64,000 nt of DNA from Paenibacillus sp. FSL R7-0273 (lineage in GTDB: Bacteria > Bacillota > Bacilli > Paenibacillales > Paenibacillaceae). Where the stretch lies: contig NZ_CP009283.1 in assembly GCF_000758625.1 (NCBI RefSeq), positions 1,003,501 through 1,067,500 on the forward strand. Reading direction: 5' to 3'. The notes under the pieces are model-generated. The model was not told the origin of the DNA and did not search any database. It saw only the letters and a list, made by a program, of their open reading frames with translations. Within the stretch, counting starts at the first letter, position 1. Each line of letters opens with the position of its first letter. Below, in pieces: positions 25,092 to 34,649 of the stretch. Made by a program: the position numbers and the translations under genes.

Positions 25092-25861
25092 ACCAAGTGA
25101 ATATGTTCGATGTTAACTTTAATAACTATGACTTTATGGACCTGCTGGATTACATCGACAAGACGATTCAGGAGAGGAACCAGTCCTATATCCTGACCTG
25201 CAATGTCGACCATGTAATCAAGCTTCGCAAGGACAAGGAATTCCAGACCGTTTACTCTGAAGCAGGTGCGGTAGTGGCAGACGGCATGCCGCTGATCTGG
25301 GCTTCCAAGATGCTCGGCAAGCCGCTGAAGCAAAAGGTATCCGGTGCGGATCTGTTCAGCCGGCTCGGCAATGCCTTTGAGCAAAGGAAGTACCGGCTGT
25401 TCTTCCTGGGCTCGGCGGAAGGCGTGCCTGAGAAGGCGACGATGAATTTAAAAGCGGCTTATCCCGGAATCAATGTTGTCGGCTGCTATTCCCCATCCTA
25501 CGGCTTTGAGCATAACGAGGAGGAGAACCAGCACATCATCAAGATGCTGACGGACAGCCGGCCTGACATTGTATTCGTTGGAGTGGGCGCACCGAAGCAG
25601 GAGAAATGGATTTACCGCCATTACAACTCCTACCAGGCACCGATTTCGATCGGTGTCGGAGCAACCTTTGATTTTCTCTCCGGTTCTGTGAAGCGGGCAC
25701 CGGACTTTATGCAAAAGACAGGGCTGGAATGGTTCTGGCGGTTAAGCCAGGAGCCGGGAAGACTCTGGAAAAGATATCTTGTAGACGATGCCCAATTCCT
25801 GGTGCTGCTGCTCAAGGAGCTGCGCAAGAAGGACAGAGTGAAGGGCAGAAGCCTTGAATAA
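25088..25861 (+). CDS. WecG/TagA/CpsF-family glycosyltransferase (GT26)
   Basis: 257 residues. YILTCNVDHVIKLRKD, the ADGMPLIWAS motif with the family Asp, and GVGAPKQEKW are typical of GT26 enzymes, which transfer ManNAc(A) or glucosyl-type residues onto a lipid-linked acceptor. The C-terminal amphipathic end (about 215-250) is the part that docks to the membrane. Starts within the stop codon of the polymerase gene. Confidence 0.9.
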   Translation: MNQVNMFDVNFNNYDFMDLLDYIDKTIQERNQSYILTCNVDHVIKLRKDKEFQTVYSEAGAVVADGMPLIWASKMLGKPLKQKVSGADLFSRLGNAFEQRKYRLFFLGSAEGVPEKATMNLKAAYPGINVVGCYSPSYGFEHNEEENQHIIKMLTDSRPDIVFVGVGAPKQEKWIYRHYNSYQAPISIGVGATFDFLSGSVKRAPDFMQKTGLEWFWRLSQEPGRLWKRYLVDDAQFLVLLLKELRKKDRVKGRSLE

Positions 25862-25890
25862 TGAAGCTGCCGGCAGGAGGGGGAAGGAAG

Positions 25891-27384
25891 ATGACGGAGG
25901 AGAAAGAAAGCGGGCTATCGCTGCCCTCTCTGGGCGCCATGAAATCAGGTGCGGCTATGGCGCTGATCTGTGCCATATGTCTTGGAATCCCGCTGGTTAT
26001 CGGGTTTGCGAGTGCGCAGCTCAGTGCTTCCGACAGTCTGCAGGGAGCGATTCTGGCGGGACTTCTCTTTCCCGCCTTCCTGCTGGCACTGCTCAAGCCG
26101 AAGCAGCTGATCGCATACACGCTGCTTATCTGGGCGGTGGCCCCGGAGCTAAGGCGTATTGCGGATTGGTCGGAGGGCGTGTACCACCCGGTATCGCTGC
26201 TCAGTCTGGCACCGCTGCTGACGGGAGCTACGCTTGCTATTCCGGTGCTGCGTGAGATTCACCGGATCCGCAAATCATCGACCCGGATTCTCCTGCTGTT
26301 CTCCGTGGCGCTGGCTTACGGCGCCATCATCGGGCTGGCGAAGAACGGAGTAGGCTCTGTGTACGATCTGGCCAATTACATCGTACCGCTGCTGCTGATT
26401 CCTTATTTTGCAGTAACGAGGTTTACACCGAAGGATATTGACCGGCTGCTGTACGCTTTTGCCAACATTGCTGTACTGGTAGCCGCCTATGGGATCATCC
26501 AGTATCTGACCGTTCCGCCATGGGATGCTTTCTGGATGCGGAACGCGGATATGATCTCCATTGGAACACCGTATCCGCTGGAAGTCCGGGTGTTCTCCAC
26601 ATTGAACTCGCCCGGACCGGCCGCTACCTTCCTGGTTTTTGCCCTGGTACCGATGGTACTGGAGCGGAAATGGCAGGGAACGCTGCGCTGGATCGGCGTA
26701 CTGCTCGTCGTAATTTGCCTGCTGACCACCCTGGTCCGTTCCGCCTGGCTGGTGCTGCTGGTGATGCTGCTGGTTTACATCGCTTCCTCTCCGTCCAAAG
26801 GCAAATGGAAGACACTGCTCCAGCTGGGCTTTGTTGCCGCCGCGCTGTTCTGGATCGTTCCCAAGCTTCCCGGAGCAGAAGGGCTGGTCGCACGGATGGA
26901 GACGCTGACCTCGGTCCAGGAGGATCACTCCTACAATGAACGTCTGGCCCTCTGGCAGAACATGGTGCCGCTCGTAGCCTCCAATCCCGTCGGCGAGGGG
27001 ATAGGCAGTGTAGGGCAGAGTACCAAGCTGGGGAACGGCGGAGAGCTTGGGGAGTACGGCAATATGGATAACGGGTTTATCGCATTGCTGCTTACCTTTG
27101 GTGTACTTGGGGCGTTGTTCTTCTTCGGGGCACTTGGCGCAGTGATCAAGGAGATTGCCCTCAGGGTCACAAGCAAGGACAGCTTTCAGCCGTACGCCAG
27201 GCTTTCACTGGCGGCCTGGACAGGAGCGGTAGTCAGCCTGCTGTCCGATAACGGCTTCCCTGGATTAAAGGGCTACCTGATCTGGATGCTGATTGGCCTT
27301 GGCCTCGGCGCCAAAGAGATTATTGAAAGCAGAAAGAAGGGAACACCGCATGCAGCAGTCGAACGCCAAATCACTTCCCACTAG
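25891..27384 (+). CDS. Wzy/O-antigen-ligase-family membrane protein (putative EPS polymerase 2)
   Basis: 497 residues, about 12 hydrophobic segments. The long outer loop has RVFSTLNSPGPAATFL and YNERLALWQNMVPLV followed by GEGIGSVG, again the Wzy_C-type pattern. The start at ATG 25891 has GGAGGGGG about 7 bp upstream; an ATG at 25861 overlaps the preceding stop but has no site. Its 3' end overlaps the flippase gene by 35 bp. Two such proteins in one locus is notable. Confidence 0.83.
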   Translation: MTEEKESGLSLPSLGAMKSGAAMALICAICLGIPLVIGFASAQLSASDSLQGAILAGLLFPAFLLALLKPKQLIAYTLLIWAVAPELRRIADWSEGVYHPVSLLSLAPLLTGATLAIPVLREIHRIRKSSTRILLLFSVALAYGAIIGLAKNGVGSVYDLANYIVPLLLIPYFAVTRFTPKDIDRLLYAFANIAVLVAAYGIIQYLTVPPWDAFWMRNADMISIGTPYPLEVRVFSTLNSPGPAATFLVFALVPMVLERKWQGTLRWIGVLLVVICLLTTLVRSAWLVLLVMLLVYIASSPSKGKWKTLLQLGFVAAALFWIVPKLPGAEGLVARMETLTSVQEDHSYNERLALWQNMVPLVASNPVGEGIGSVGQSTKLGNGGELGEYGNMDNGFIALLLTFGVLGALFFFGALGAVIKEIALRVTSKDSFQPYARLSLAAWTGAVVSLLSDNGFPGLKGYLIWMLIGLGLGAKEIIESRKKGTPHAAVERQITSH

Positions 27385-28735
27385 CACGGTCTGGTCCTCG
27401 CTCAAACGGTTTACCAAGAGCAAGAACAACAGCTCGGCGGCAGTCAAAACGATGATGGTCAGCGTGCTGATCCTGCTGGTCAATATGCTGACCGGTGTGC
27501 TGACCGCCCGCTACCTCGGGCCGACCGGCCGCGGGGAACAGACGGCGATGGTGAACTGGTCACAGTTCCTGGCGTTCAGTATGAGCTTCGGGATTCCGTC
27601 GGCGCTGATCTACAACGCCAAGAAGAACCCCGATGATGCCGGAGTCCTTTACCGGGTGGCACTGCTGATCGGCCTTGGCTTCGGGATAGCGGCGATGACT
27701 ATTGGGATTTTCGTTCTGCCGTACTGGCTTGATTCCTTCAGCTCCGAGGTTGTGCTGTTCGCGCAAGTGTCCATGATCCTGTGCCCGTTGATTGTAGTCT
27801 CGCAGATCAATAACGCAGCCTTTCAGTTCAGAGGGGACTACAAGACCTTCAACTGGCAGCGGTATCTGGTTCCGCTCCTGACACTGGCAGTCATCGGCAT
27901 TCTGATTGTAACCGGCAATATGAATCCATACACGACCGCGCTGGCTTATCTGATCCCGTCAGTGCCGCTGTTCATCTGGATGACACTGCTGCTGCTGCGT
28001 ACCTACAGAGTCAAAATGAGGGACACCTACCGTAATTTTAAAAGGCTGTTTACTTACGGGCTCGGCTCTTACGGTAATGACCTGCTCGGCCAGTTCTCTA
28101 CTTACATTGACCAGATCATTATCGCCGGCCTGCTGCGGCCGGCCGATCTGGGGCTGTATGCAGTAGCAGTCAGCCTGTCCAGGATGGTCAACTTCTTCTC
28201 GAATTCGATTACTGTGGTGCTGTTCCCGAAAGCCTCCGAGCTTTCGAAAGATGAAGCGATCTCGCTGACCTTCAAGGCTTTCCGGATCAGCACCACCTGC
28301 ACCCTGCTTGGCGCGCTGTTCCTCATGCTGGTAGCTCCCTTAGTCATTCCGCTGCTGTACGGCAAGGAATTCAACACAGCGCTGACGGTGTTCCGTCTGC
28401 TGCTGCTGGAGGTAACGATCAGCGGAGGCACACTGATTCTGGCCCAGGCCTTTATGGCGCTCGGCAAACCGAAGTTTGTCTCTATCCTGCAGGGGGTGGG
28501 ACTGCTGCTGGTAATCCCGATGCTTTTCCTGATGGTGCCGAAGTTCGGATTGTTCGGAGCAGGGGTAGCGATGCTGTTGTCGGCCATCCTGCGCTTCCTG
28601 TTCATTATTCTAAATATCAGATACAACCTTAAGGTTAAGCTTCCCCGCCTGCTGATCAGCAGGGAGGACATCCAATGGATGAAGACAACGATGAATTCTT
28701 ACATCCGCAAGAAACCAGCGGACACCAGTAGTTAG
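27350..28735 (+). CDS. Wzx-type oligosaccharide flippase (MOP superfamily)
   Basis: 461 residues with 12-14 hydrophobic segments. The N-terminal MMVSVLILLVNMLTGVLTAR and RYLGPTGRGE, and the middle YGNDLLGQFSTYIDQIII, match polysaccharide flippases of the MOP group, which move lipid-linked repeats across the membrane. GAAGGG lies 9 bp before ATG 27350, within the end of the preceding polymerase gene, so translation is coupled. A 258-bp gap with a structured element follows before the next glycosyltransferase. Confidence 0.88.
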   Translation: MQQSNAKSLPTSTVWSSLKRFTKSKNNSSAAVKTMMVSVLILLVNMLTGVLTARYLGPTGRGEQTAMVNWSQFLAFSMSFGIPSALIYNAKKNPDDAGVLYRVALLIGLGFGIAAMTIGIFVLPYWLDSFSSEVVLFAQVSMILCPLIVVSQINNAAFQFRGDYKTFNWQRYLVPLLTLAVIGILIVTGNMNPYTTALAYLIPSVPLFIWMTLLLLRTYRVKMRDTYRNFKRLFTYGLGSYGNDLLGQFSTYIDQIIIAGLLRPADLGLYAVAVSLSRMVNFFSNSITVVLFPKASELSKDEAISLTFKAFRISTTCTLLGALFLMLVAPLVIPLLYGKEFNTALTVFRLLLLEVTISGGTLILAQAFMALGKPKFVSILQGVGLLLVIPMLFLMVPKFGLFGAGVAMLLSAILRFLFIILNIRYNLKVKLPRLLISREDIQWMKTTMNSYIRKKPADTSS

Positions 28736-28828
28736 CAGTTAAGTGATTTTGTGTTTTGCAGCGGGCAGAGGATACGATGCGGGCACTTAGCAGCTAAATA
28801 ACCAAGGGACGGTGTATGACGGAGCGGA

Positions 28829-28946
28829 GGGAAAGTTTGGAGCTGTAGAAACGAAGTGTTCGCCTTTGTTTTCTAATTCCAACTGCTAACAGCAGCCTGA
28901 TAAAGAAATTAGAAAACAACAGCGATCGGAAGCCCAAACATTTCCC
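28829..28946 (+). ncRNA. Structured 118-nt element, copy A (unnamed, covariation-supported)
   Basis: Folds as outer P1 GGGAAAGTTTGG/CCAAAC-A-TTTCCC, P2 TCGC/GCGA, P3 TTGTTTTCTAATT/AATTAGAAAACAA (13 bp) and P4 CTGCT/AGCAG. Copy B at 34945-35062 has the same length and helices with compensating changes, while GGAGCTG, CGCCTTTGT, ACAACAGCG and GGAAGCCCAAACATT stay the same. It ends 47 bp before a glycosyltransferase start inside the EPS locus. It could be a cis-acting RNA such as an antiterminator or riboswitch, or a dispersed repeat that folds. I cannot match it to a named family. Confidence 0.7.
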
Positions 28947-28993
28947 GCAGCGACGGCACACACCGGACCACCCAAGTAAAGGAGGAGACCTTC

Positions 28994-29848
28994 ATGGATT
29001 CAGTAACAAGCGTGCTTGGCAGCCCGGGCAGTTACCCGATATCGGTTGTCATCATTGCTCAGGATGACGAAGTTCGCATATCCAAAGCAATTCAGTCCTG
29101 CCGGCCCTTCGCCGACGAGGTAGTTGTAATCGACGGAGGAAGCAAGGACGGGACGGTGCAGCTGGCAGAAAGCCTCGGCTGCCGGGTATACGTCAACCCA
29201 TGGCCCGGATATGCCAAACAAAGGGAATTCGGAGTGGAACGCGCCGTCCATGATTGGGTCTTCCTGATTGATACCGACGAAGTGGTCAGCGATGAGCTGG
29301 CACAGGATATTCTGCAGCGCAAGCCCGGTCTGACGGATCGTGGGGTAGCCTTTTCGCTGTACCGGATCGGTGATTTCCTGGGCAGATGGCTGGATAAAGG
29401 AGAGTACCTGGTCCGCCTGTACAACCGCAAGGCGTACGGCATCCGTAACTCTCTGGTGCATGAAATGCCCGAGGTTGAGGAGGAGCGGACGGTTCAGCTG
29501 AACGGTGTGCTCTGGCATCAGGGCTTCCGCAGCATCAACGATCATGTGGCCCGCTTCAACAAATACACCGATCTGGAAGCACAGGCTGCGTTCGAGAACG
29601 GCAAGCCGTTCAAGCTTAGAAACCTGCTGCTCCGGCCGCCGGCACGCTTCCTGCAGAAGTACTTCCTGCATGGCCTGTTCAAGAAAGGCATTTCCGGATT
29701 TGCGGTATCCGTATTCTGGGTGATGTATGAATTCATGGTCGGCTTCAAGCATTACGAATTAACCAGCTCCGGCAGGCTGGCCCGGCATAATGCGCAGGGT
29801 CAGGCGGAGAAAGGGAAGAAGGGGGAGAGAAGCTATGCCGTACAGTGA
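28994..29848 (+). CDS. Glycosyltransferase family 2 (WaaE/KdtX-like)
   Basis: 284 residues. ISVVIIAQDDE, ADEVVVIDGGSKDGT and the metal site FLIDTDEVV give a GT2 fold. GYAKQREFGV and LVHEMPEV, with a C-terminal segment reading FAVSVFWVMYEFMVGFKHYE, resemble WaaE-like beta-1,4-glucosyltransferases. It follows the structured element after 47 bp, with a strong GGAGGAG site, and overlaps the next gene by 14 bp. Confidence 0.88.
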   Translation: MDSVTSVLGSPGSYPISVVIIAQDDEVRISKAIQSCRPFADEVVVIDGGSKDGTVQLAESLGCRVYVNPWPGYAKQREFGVERAVHDWVFLIDTDEVVSDELAQDILQRKPGLTDRGVAFSLYRIGDFLGRWLDKGEYLVRLYNRKAYGIRNSLVHEMPEVEEERTVQLNGVLWHQGFRSINDHVARFNKYTDLEAQAAFENGKPFKLRNLLLRPPARFLQKYFLHGLFKKGISGFAVSVFWVMYEFMVGFKHYELTSSGRLARHNAQGQAEKGKKGERSYAVQ

Positions 29849-31028
29849 CGGACTGAACATTATGACGACCGGCCTCAGCTGGCCTTCGCTGCAGCCCGGC
29901 GGGCTTAACACGTATTTCAAATCTGTCTGCGAGCAGCTCTCCACACGCAACCAGGTGCATGCGCTGATCTGCAGCCAGGAGACACCGCCGACTCCCAAGG
30001 AACTGATCATCCACAATGCGGGTGATCCGAAGGAGACGATCTGGAAGCGCAAGGATGCCTTCCAGCGCAAAGCGGCTGATCTGATGGGCAGCGGCAGCGG
30101 GCGCATCGATATTCTGTACTCGCATTTTGCTCCTTACGGCGTCGGGCCGGCAATTGAGGCAAAGAAGCGGGGCATTCCGGTCATCATGACCTTCCACGGG
30201 CCGTGGAATGAAGAGATGAAGATTGAAGGCCAGGGCATCAAGCACCGGGTCAAGACAACCATTGCCAAATCCATCGAACGCAAGGCTTATAAGCTGGCTG
30301 ATAAATTTATAGTGCTGAGTGAGTACTTCCGCGACACGCTGCATCAGCTGCACGGAGTACCGCTGCACAAGATCGTTGTCATCCCGGGAGCAGCGAATAT
30401 AGAACGCTTTGTCCCGGCGAATAACCGGCTGGCGGTACGGCGGACGCTGAATTTGCCCGAGGGGGCAACCACCGTTCTGACCGTGCGGCGGCTGATGAAC
30501 CGCATGGGGCTGCTGCAGCTGCTTGAGGCCTGGAAGCAGGTGTCGGAGCGCTTCCCGAATGCGATTCTGCTGATCGGCGGCAAAGGGCCGCTGCGCGGCG
30601 AGCTGGAAGAAAAAATCGCCGATTACGGCCTTAGCAACAAGGTCCGGCTGCTCGGATATATTCCCGATCATCAGCTGGCGTCTTATTACCAGGCCGCTGA
30701 CATGTTCGTGGTTCCCTCACAGGCGCTGGAGGGCTTCGGGCTGATTACCGTCGAGGCACTGGCTTCCGGGCTGCCGGTTATGGCTACCCCGGTAGGCGGC
30801 AACAAGGAGATTCTCCAGGGCTTCCGGCCGGAGCTGCTGTTCAAGAGCGCAGCCAGCGAGGATATGGCGGAGGGCATGATCCATATGCTCAGCAACCGCA
30901 AGCTGCTGCCGACCCGGGAGGAATGCCGGGGACATGTGCTGGAGAAGTACACCTGGCAGCATGTCGGTGATCAGGTCGAATCAGTATTTCTGCAGACTTT
31001 GGGAAAGGGTGTGGCCGCAGGATGCTAA
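29835..31028 (+). CDS. Glycosyltransferase family 4 (1)
   Basis: 397-residue retaining GT-B enzyme. The N-terminal half contains PGGLNTYFKSV and HFAPYGVGP; the C-terminal half has TVRRLMNRMGLLQLLEAW, GKGPLRGELE, and the E-x7-E donor motif in SQALEGFGLITVEALASG. The start ATG 29835 has GGGGGAGA upstream and lies inside the previous gene, giving coupled translation. Sugar specificity unknown. Confidence 0.9.
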   Translation: MPYSDGLNIMTTGLSWPSLQPGGLNTYFKSVCEQLSTRNQVHALICSQETPPTPKELIIHNAGDPKETIWKRKDAFQRKAADLMGSGSGRIDILYSHFAPYGVGPAIEAKKRGIPVIMTFHGPWNEEMKIEGQGIKHRVKTTIAKSIERKAYKLADKFIVLSEYFRDTLHQLHGVPLHKIVVIPGAANIERFVPANNRLAVRRTLNLPEGATTVLTVRRLMNRMGLLQLLEAWKQVSERFPNAILLIGGKGPLRGELEEKIADYGLSNKVRLLGYIPDHQLASYYQAADMFVVPSQALEGFGLITVEALASGLPVMATPVGGNKEILQGFRPELLFKSAASEDMAEGMIHMLSNRKLLPTREECRGHVLEKYTWQHVGDQVESVFLQTLGKGVAAGC

Positions 31029-32161
31029 AAGTCGCCTATATCGATCACACCGCCAAGTGGAGCGGAGGAGAGGTTGCCCTGTTCAACATTCTCACCAACA
31101 TCGGTGAAAATGTGGAGCCGCTCGTTATTCTGGCCGAAGAGGGTGCACTTGCCGACCGGCTGCGTGAAAAGGGCATTGATGTCCGCGTGATTCCGCTGGA
31201 TGAGAGCATCCGCAGCCGCGGCCGCAACGCCGTCAATCTCGGTGCTCCGGCTGCAGCCTTCAAGCTGCTGGCTTACGGCAGCAGGCTGGCTCCGCTGCTG
31301 AAGCGGGAGAAGGTGGACTGTGTGCATACCAACTCGCTGAAATCAGCGTTTTACGGTGCAGTTGCCGCCAAAAAGGCAGGCGTTCCGCTGATCTGGCATA
31401 TCCGGGATCATATCGGGGCCCCTTACTTAAAGCCGGTGGTGGCCAAGGCAATCCGGACGATGTCGCGCATGCTGCCGAACGGGGTTATCGCCAATTCGCA
31501 CTCTACACTGAGCGCCCTTGAGCTGCCCCGGACCAAAAAGACACTTGTTGTCTACTCCGCCTTCGCCAAGGCAATCAGCGAGGGTGTCCGCAGACAGGAT
31601 CAGAAGGATTTCAACGTGCTGCTGGTCGGACGGCTGGCACACTGGAAAGGCCAGCATGTCGTGCTGGAGGCAGCCAAAGCCTTCAAGCAGGACAGCAGAG
31701 TGAAATTCTGGCTGGCCGGTGATGCGCTGTTCGGAGAAGAGGAATACAAACAGGAATTAATCCAGACGATCCGGCAGAATGATCTGACGAATGTCAGCCT
31801 GCTGGGCCATGTGGATGACATACAGGGACTAATGCAAAAAGCCGATCTGCTGATTCATACGTCGGTTACGCCTGAGCCGTTCGGCCAGGTTATTGTCGAA
31901 GGCATGGCAGCCGGACTGCCGGTTATCGCCTCCAATGAAGGCGGTCCGGTAGAGATCGTAGTGCCGGGTGTAACCGGAATGCTGATCCAGCCCGGAGATG
32001 CCGGGATACTCGCGGAGTCCATCACATGGATGCTGGAACATCCCGAGGAGCGCAGAATGATGGCGGAGAACGGAACAAAACGGGTGAAAGAGCATTTTGT
32101 CATCGAGAATACCGTCAAGGACATTGTTGATTATTACAAAGGCCTGCTGGCGGCTACCTGA
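31022..32161 (+). CDS. Glycosyltransferase family 4 (2)
   Basis: 379-residue GT-B enzyme. AKWSGGEVALFNIL near the start, VGRLAHWKGQHVVLEA and the donor motif TPEPFGQVIVEGMAAGLPVI are typical of GT4. The ATG overlaps the end of the preceding glycosyltransferase by 7 bp. It follows two other transferases and precedes a third GT4, consistent with step-wise building of one repeat unit. Confidence 0.9.
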   Translation: MLKVAYIDHTAKWSGGEVALFNILTNIGENVEPLVILAEEGALADRLREKGIDVRVIPLDESIRSRGRNAVNLGAPAAAFKLLAYGSRLAPLLKREKVDCVHTNSLKSAFYGAVAAKKAGVPLIWHIRDHIGAPYLKPVVAKAIRTMSRMLPNGVIANSHSTLSALELPRTKKTLVVYSAFAKAISEGVRRQDQKDFNVLLVGRLAHWKGQHVVLEAAKAFKQDSRVKFWLAGDALFGEEEYKQELIQTIRQNDLTNVSLLGHVDDIQGLMQKADLLIHTSVTPEPFGQVIVEGMAAGLPVIASNEGGPVEIVVPGVTGMLIQPGDAGILAESITWMLEHPEERRMMAENGTKRVKEHFVIENTVKDIVDYYKGLLAAT

Positions 32162-32206
32162 TCTTGCTTGATGATGCGGCTCCATAAAACTTTGAGGATG
32201 ATTTAC

Positions 32207-33307
32207 ATGAAAATTGCGATAGCGCACGATTACTTAATCCAAATGGGCGGGGCGGAAAGAGTAGTGGAAGTATTCCACCACATGTATCCGGAGGCTCCGA
32301 TCTTCACAACCGTGTTTAACGGAAGCCGATTGACCGACAACCTCAAAGACGCGGACATCAGAGCCTCCTGGCTGCAGAAAATTCCGGGAGTGAAGACCAA
32401 TTTTAAAGGGGTGCTGCCGCTTTATCCGATGGCCATCCGTGATCTGGATTTCAGCGGGTATGATATCGTCCTGAGCTCAAGCAGCGCTTTTATGAAAAGC
32501 ATTCAGGTACCCGAATCGACGTTCCATCTCTGCTACTGTCATACACCGATGCGTTTTGCCTGGGATTATGACACGTATATGGAGCGGCAAACGAATTCCG
32601 GCCTGTTCAAAAGACTGCTGAAGGTCTACATGCAGCGGCTCAAGACCTGGGATCAGCGGACGAGTAAAAATGTCAATCAGTTCGTGGCCAACTCTTCCGT
32701 CGTGAAGACGCGGATCCAGAACTATTATCACCGCGATGCGGATATTATCTTCCCGCCGATCAATACGGCGCGGTTCTCCAGCTCCAACTCCATCGGTGAC
32801 TACTATCTGATCGTCTCGCGGCTTGTATCCTACAAGCGGATTGATCTCGCGGTGGAGGCCTTTAACCGTAACGGGCTGAAGCTGTTCATCGTCGGAGACG
32901 GACCGGACCGCAAGCGTCTGGAAGGCATGGCCAAAGGCAATGTATCCTTCCTGGGCCGGCTGGAGGATGCCGAGGTAACTGGGCTGATGTCACAGTGCCG
33001 GGCCTTTATTTTCCCGGGAGAAGAGGATTTCGGTATCACGCCGCTGGAGGCGAATGCTGCAGGCAGACCGGTTATTGCTTATCAGGCCGGAGGGGCACTG
33101 GATACGATTGTGCCTTATGTGAACGGGGTGTTTTTCCAGCACCAGGAGGTTGACGATTTACTGAAGGCCATAAATGAAGTGGAGTCCTATGCATGGGATA
33201 TCAGCCGGATTATGGGGCATGCCCGCAAGTTCGACGAACAGGCATTTATGGTGCAATTCAAGCAGTATGTAGAGCAAGCCTACGTTAATTTCCTAAAAGG
33301 AGGATGA
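32207..33307 (+). CDS. Glycosyltransferase family 4 (3)
   Basis: 366-residue GT-B enzyme. HDYLIQMGGAERVVEVFH at the start, CHTPMRFAWDYDTY in the middle, VSRLVSYKRIDLAVEAF and PGEEDFGITPLEANAAGRP as donor motif resemble the WbaZ-like mannosyltransferases often found in EPS loci with GDP-mannose supply. Mannose transfer is therefore a reasonable inference. ATG 32207 is used because TTGAGGATG lies before it; the longer frame has no such site. Confidence 0.9.
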   Translation: MKIAIAHDYLIQMGGAERVVEVFHHMYPEAPIFTTVFNGSRLTDNLKDADIRASWLQKIPGVKTNFKGVLPLYPMAIRDLDFSGYDIVLSSSSAFMKSIQVPESTFHLCYCHTPMRFAWDYDTYMERQTNSGLFKRLLKVYMQRLKTWDQRTSKNVNQFVANSSVVKTRIQNYYHRDADIIFPPINTARFSSSNSIGDYYLIVSRLVSYKRIDLAVEAFNRNGLKLFIVGDGPDRKRLEGMAKGNVSFLGRLEDAEVTGLMSQCRAFIFPGEEDFGITPLEANAAGRPVIAYQAGGALDTIVPYVNGVFFQHQEVDDLLKAINEVESYAWDISRIMGHARKFDEQAFMVQFKQYVEQAYVNFLKGG

Positions 33308-33311
33308 TTGT

Positions 33312-34649
33312 ATGAAGCTGGCAGTTATCGGTACCGGCTATGTCGGTCTTGTATCAGGCGTATGCTTTACGCTGAATGGTAATCATGTGATCTGTGTCGA
33401 TAAGGATGAGGAGAAAATCAATAAGCTTAACCGCATGGAATCCCCCATCTATGAACCGGGTATTGAGGCATTGATTGAAATGAACCTGCGTGAAGGCAGA
33501 TTGTCCTTCTCGTCAGATCTTCAGGAGTCGGTACGCCGCTCTGATATCGTTATCCTGGCTGTAGGAACCCCGTCACTGCCGGGCGGTGAAGCCGATCTGC
33601 AGTACATCGAAGGGGCGGCTGCTGAAATTGCCGACGCCATGGAGGGCTACAAGATTATCATGACCAAGTCGACGGTTCCGGTCGGCACGAATGAACGAAT
33701 CCGCAAGCTCATCGCTTCCCGCACCAATCACCCCTTTGATATTGTCTCCGCACCTGAATTCCTGCGTGAAGGCTCCGCGATCCGCGATACCCTGCACCCG
33801 GACCGCATCGTTATCGGCCTTGACAATCCGTCGATTGAGCCGGTCATGCGCCAGCTGCATCAGGGCTTCACCGAAAATATTTTTGTAACCGACATCCGCA
33901 GTGCGGAAATGATCAAATATGCATCCAATGCATTCCTGGCGACCAAAATCTCCTTCATCAACGAGATCGCCAACATTTGTGAAAAAGTGGGAGCTGACGT
34001 GACCATGGTGGCGGAAGGCATGGGGATGGACCGGCGAATCGGCTCCTCGTTCCTGCAGGCCGGCATCGGCTACGGAGGCTCCTGTTTCCCGAAAGATACA
34101 AATGCGCTGATCCAGATTGCCGGCAACGTGGACTACGAGTTCAAGCTGCTGAAATCAGTGGTCGAGGTGAACAAGGACCAGCGGTTCATGATTATCTCCA
34201 AGCTGCATGAATCGCTCGGCAGCCTGCGCGGCGCCGTAATCGGCATCTGGGGCCTGGCCTTCAAGCCGAACACCGATGATGTCCGCGAGGCTCCGGCCCG
34301 CGAGATCGTGGAGGCACTGGTAGCGGAGGGCGCTACAGTGAAGCTGTACGATCCGATCGCCGCCGCCAACTTCCGCGCACAATATGACCATCCGCAGCTG
34401 CGCTGGTGCGGTGTGCCGGAGGAGGCTGCTGAGGGCAGCGATGCGATCTGCCTGCTGACCGACTGGTCGCAGTTCAAGGATATCGATCTGCATCACCTGT
34501 CCGGCACCATGCGCCGCCAGATCCTGATCGACGGCCGTAACGTGTACTCCAAGGAGCAGATTGAGGGCACTGGGCTGGAGTATCATTCCGTCGGCCGTCC
34601 GCAGATGGGCGGGCTTAGCGGATATTCTCCGGTTGCCGGCGCGGTTTAA
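33312..34649 (+). CDS. ugd: UDP-glucose 6-dehydrogenase
   Basis: Oxidises UDP-glucose to UDP-glucuronate with NAD+, giving an acidic EPS sugar. 445 residues: Rossmann start GTGYVGLVSGVCF, VGTPSLPGGEADL, central dimerisation helix, and the catalytic Cys in YGGSCFPKD, followed by the UDP-binding C-terminal domain (GLAFKPNTDDVREAPA). The related GDP-mannose dehydrogenases share these motifs, so that activity cannot be excluded; GalU in the same operon favours UDP-glucose. The gene follows the GT4 gene by 4 bp. Confidence 0.9.
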   Translation: MKLAVIGTGYVGLVSGVCFTLNGNHVICVDKDEEKINKLNRMESPIYEPGIEALIEMNLREGRLSFSSDLQESVRRSDIVILAVGTPSLPGGEADLQYIEGAAAEIADAMEGYKIIMTKSTVPVGTNERIRKLIASRTNHPFDIVSAPEFLREGSAIRDTLHPDRIVIGLDNPSIEPVMRQLHQGFTENIFVTDIRSAEMIKYASNAFLATKISFINEIANICEKVGADVTMVAEGMGMDRRIGSSFLQAGIGYGGSCFPKDTNALIQIAGNVDYEFKLLKSVVEVNKDQRFMIISKLHESLGSLRGAVIGIWGLAFKPNTDDVREAPAREIVEALVAEGATVKLYDPIAAANFRAQYDHPQLRWCGVPEEAAEGSDAICLLTDWSQFKDIDLHHLSGTMRRQILIDGRNVYSKEQIEGTGLEYHSVGRPQMGGLSGYSPVAGAV

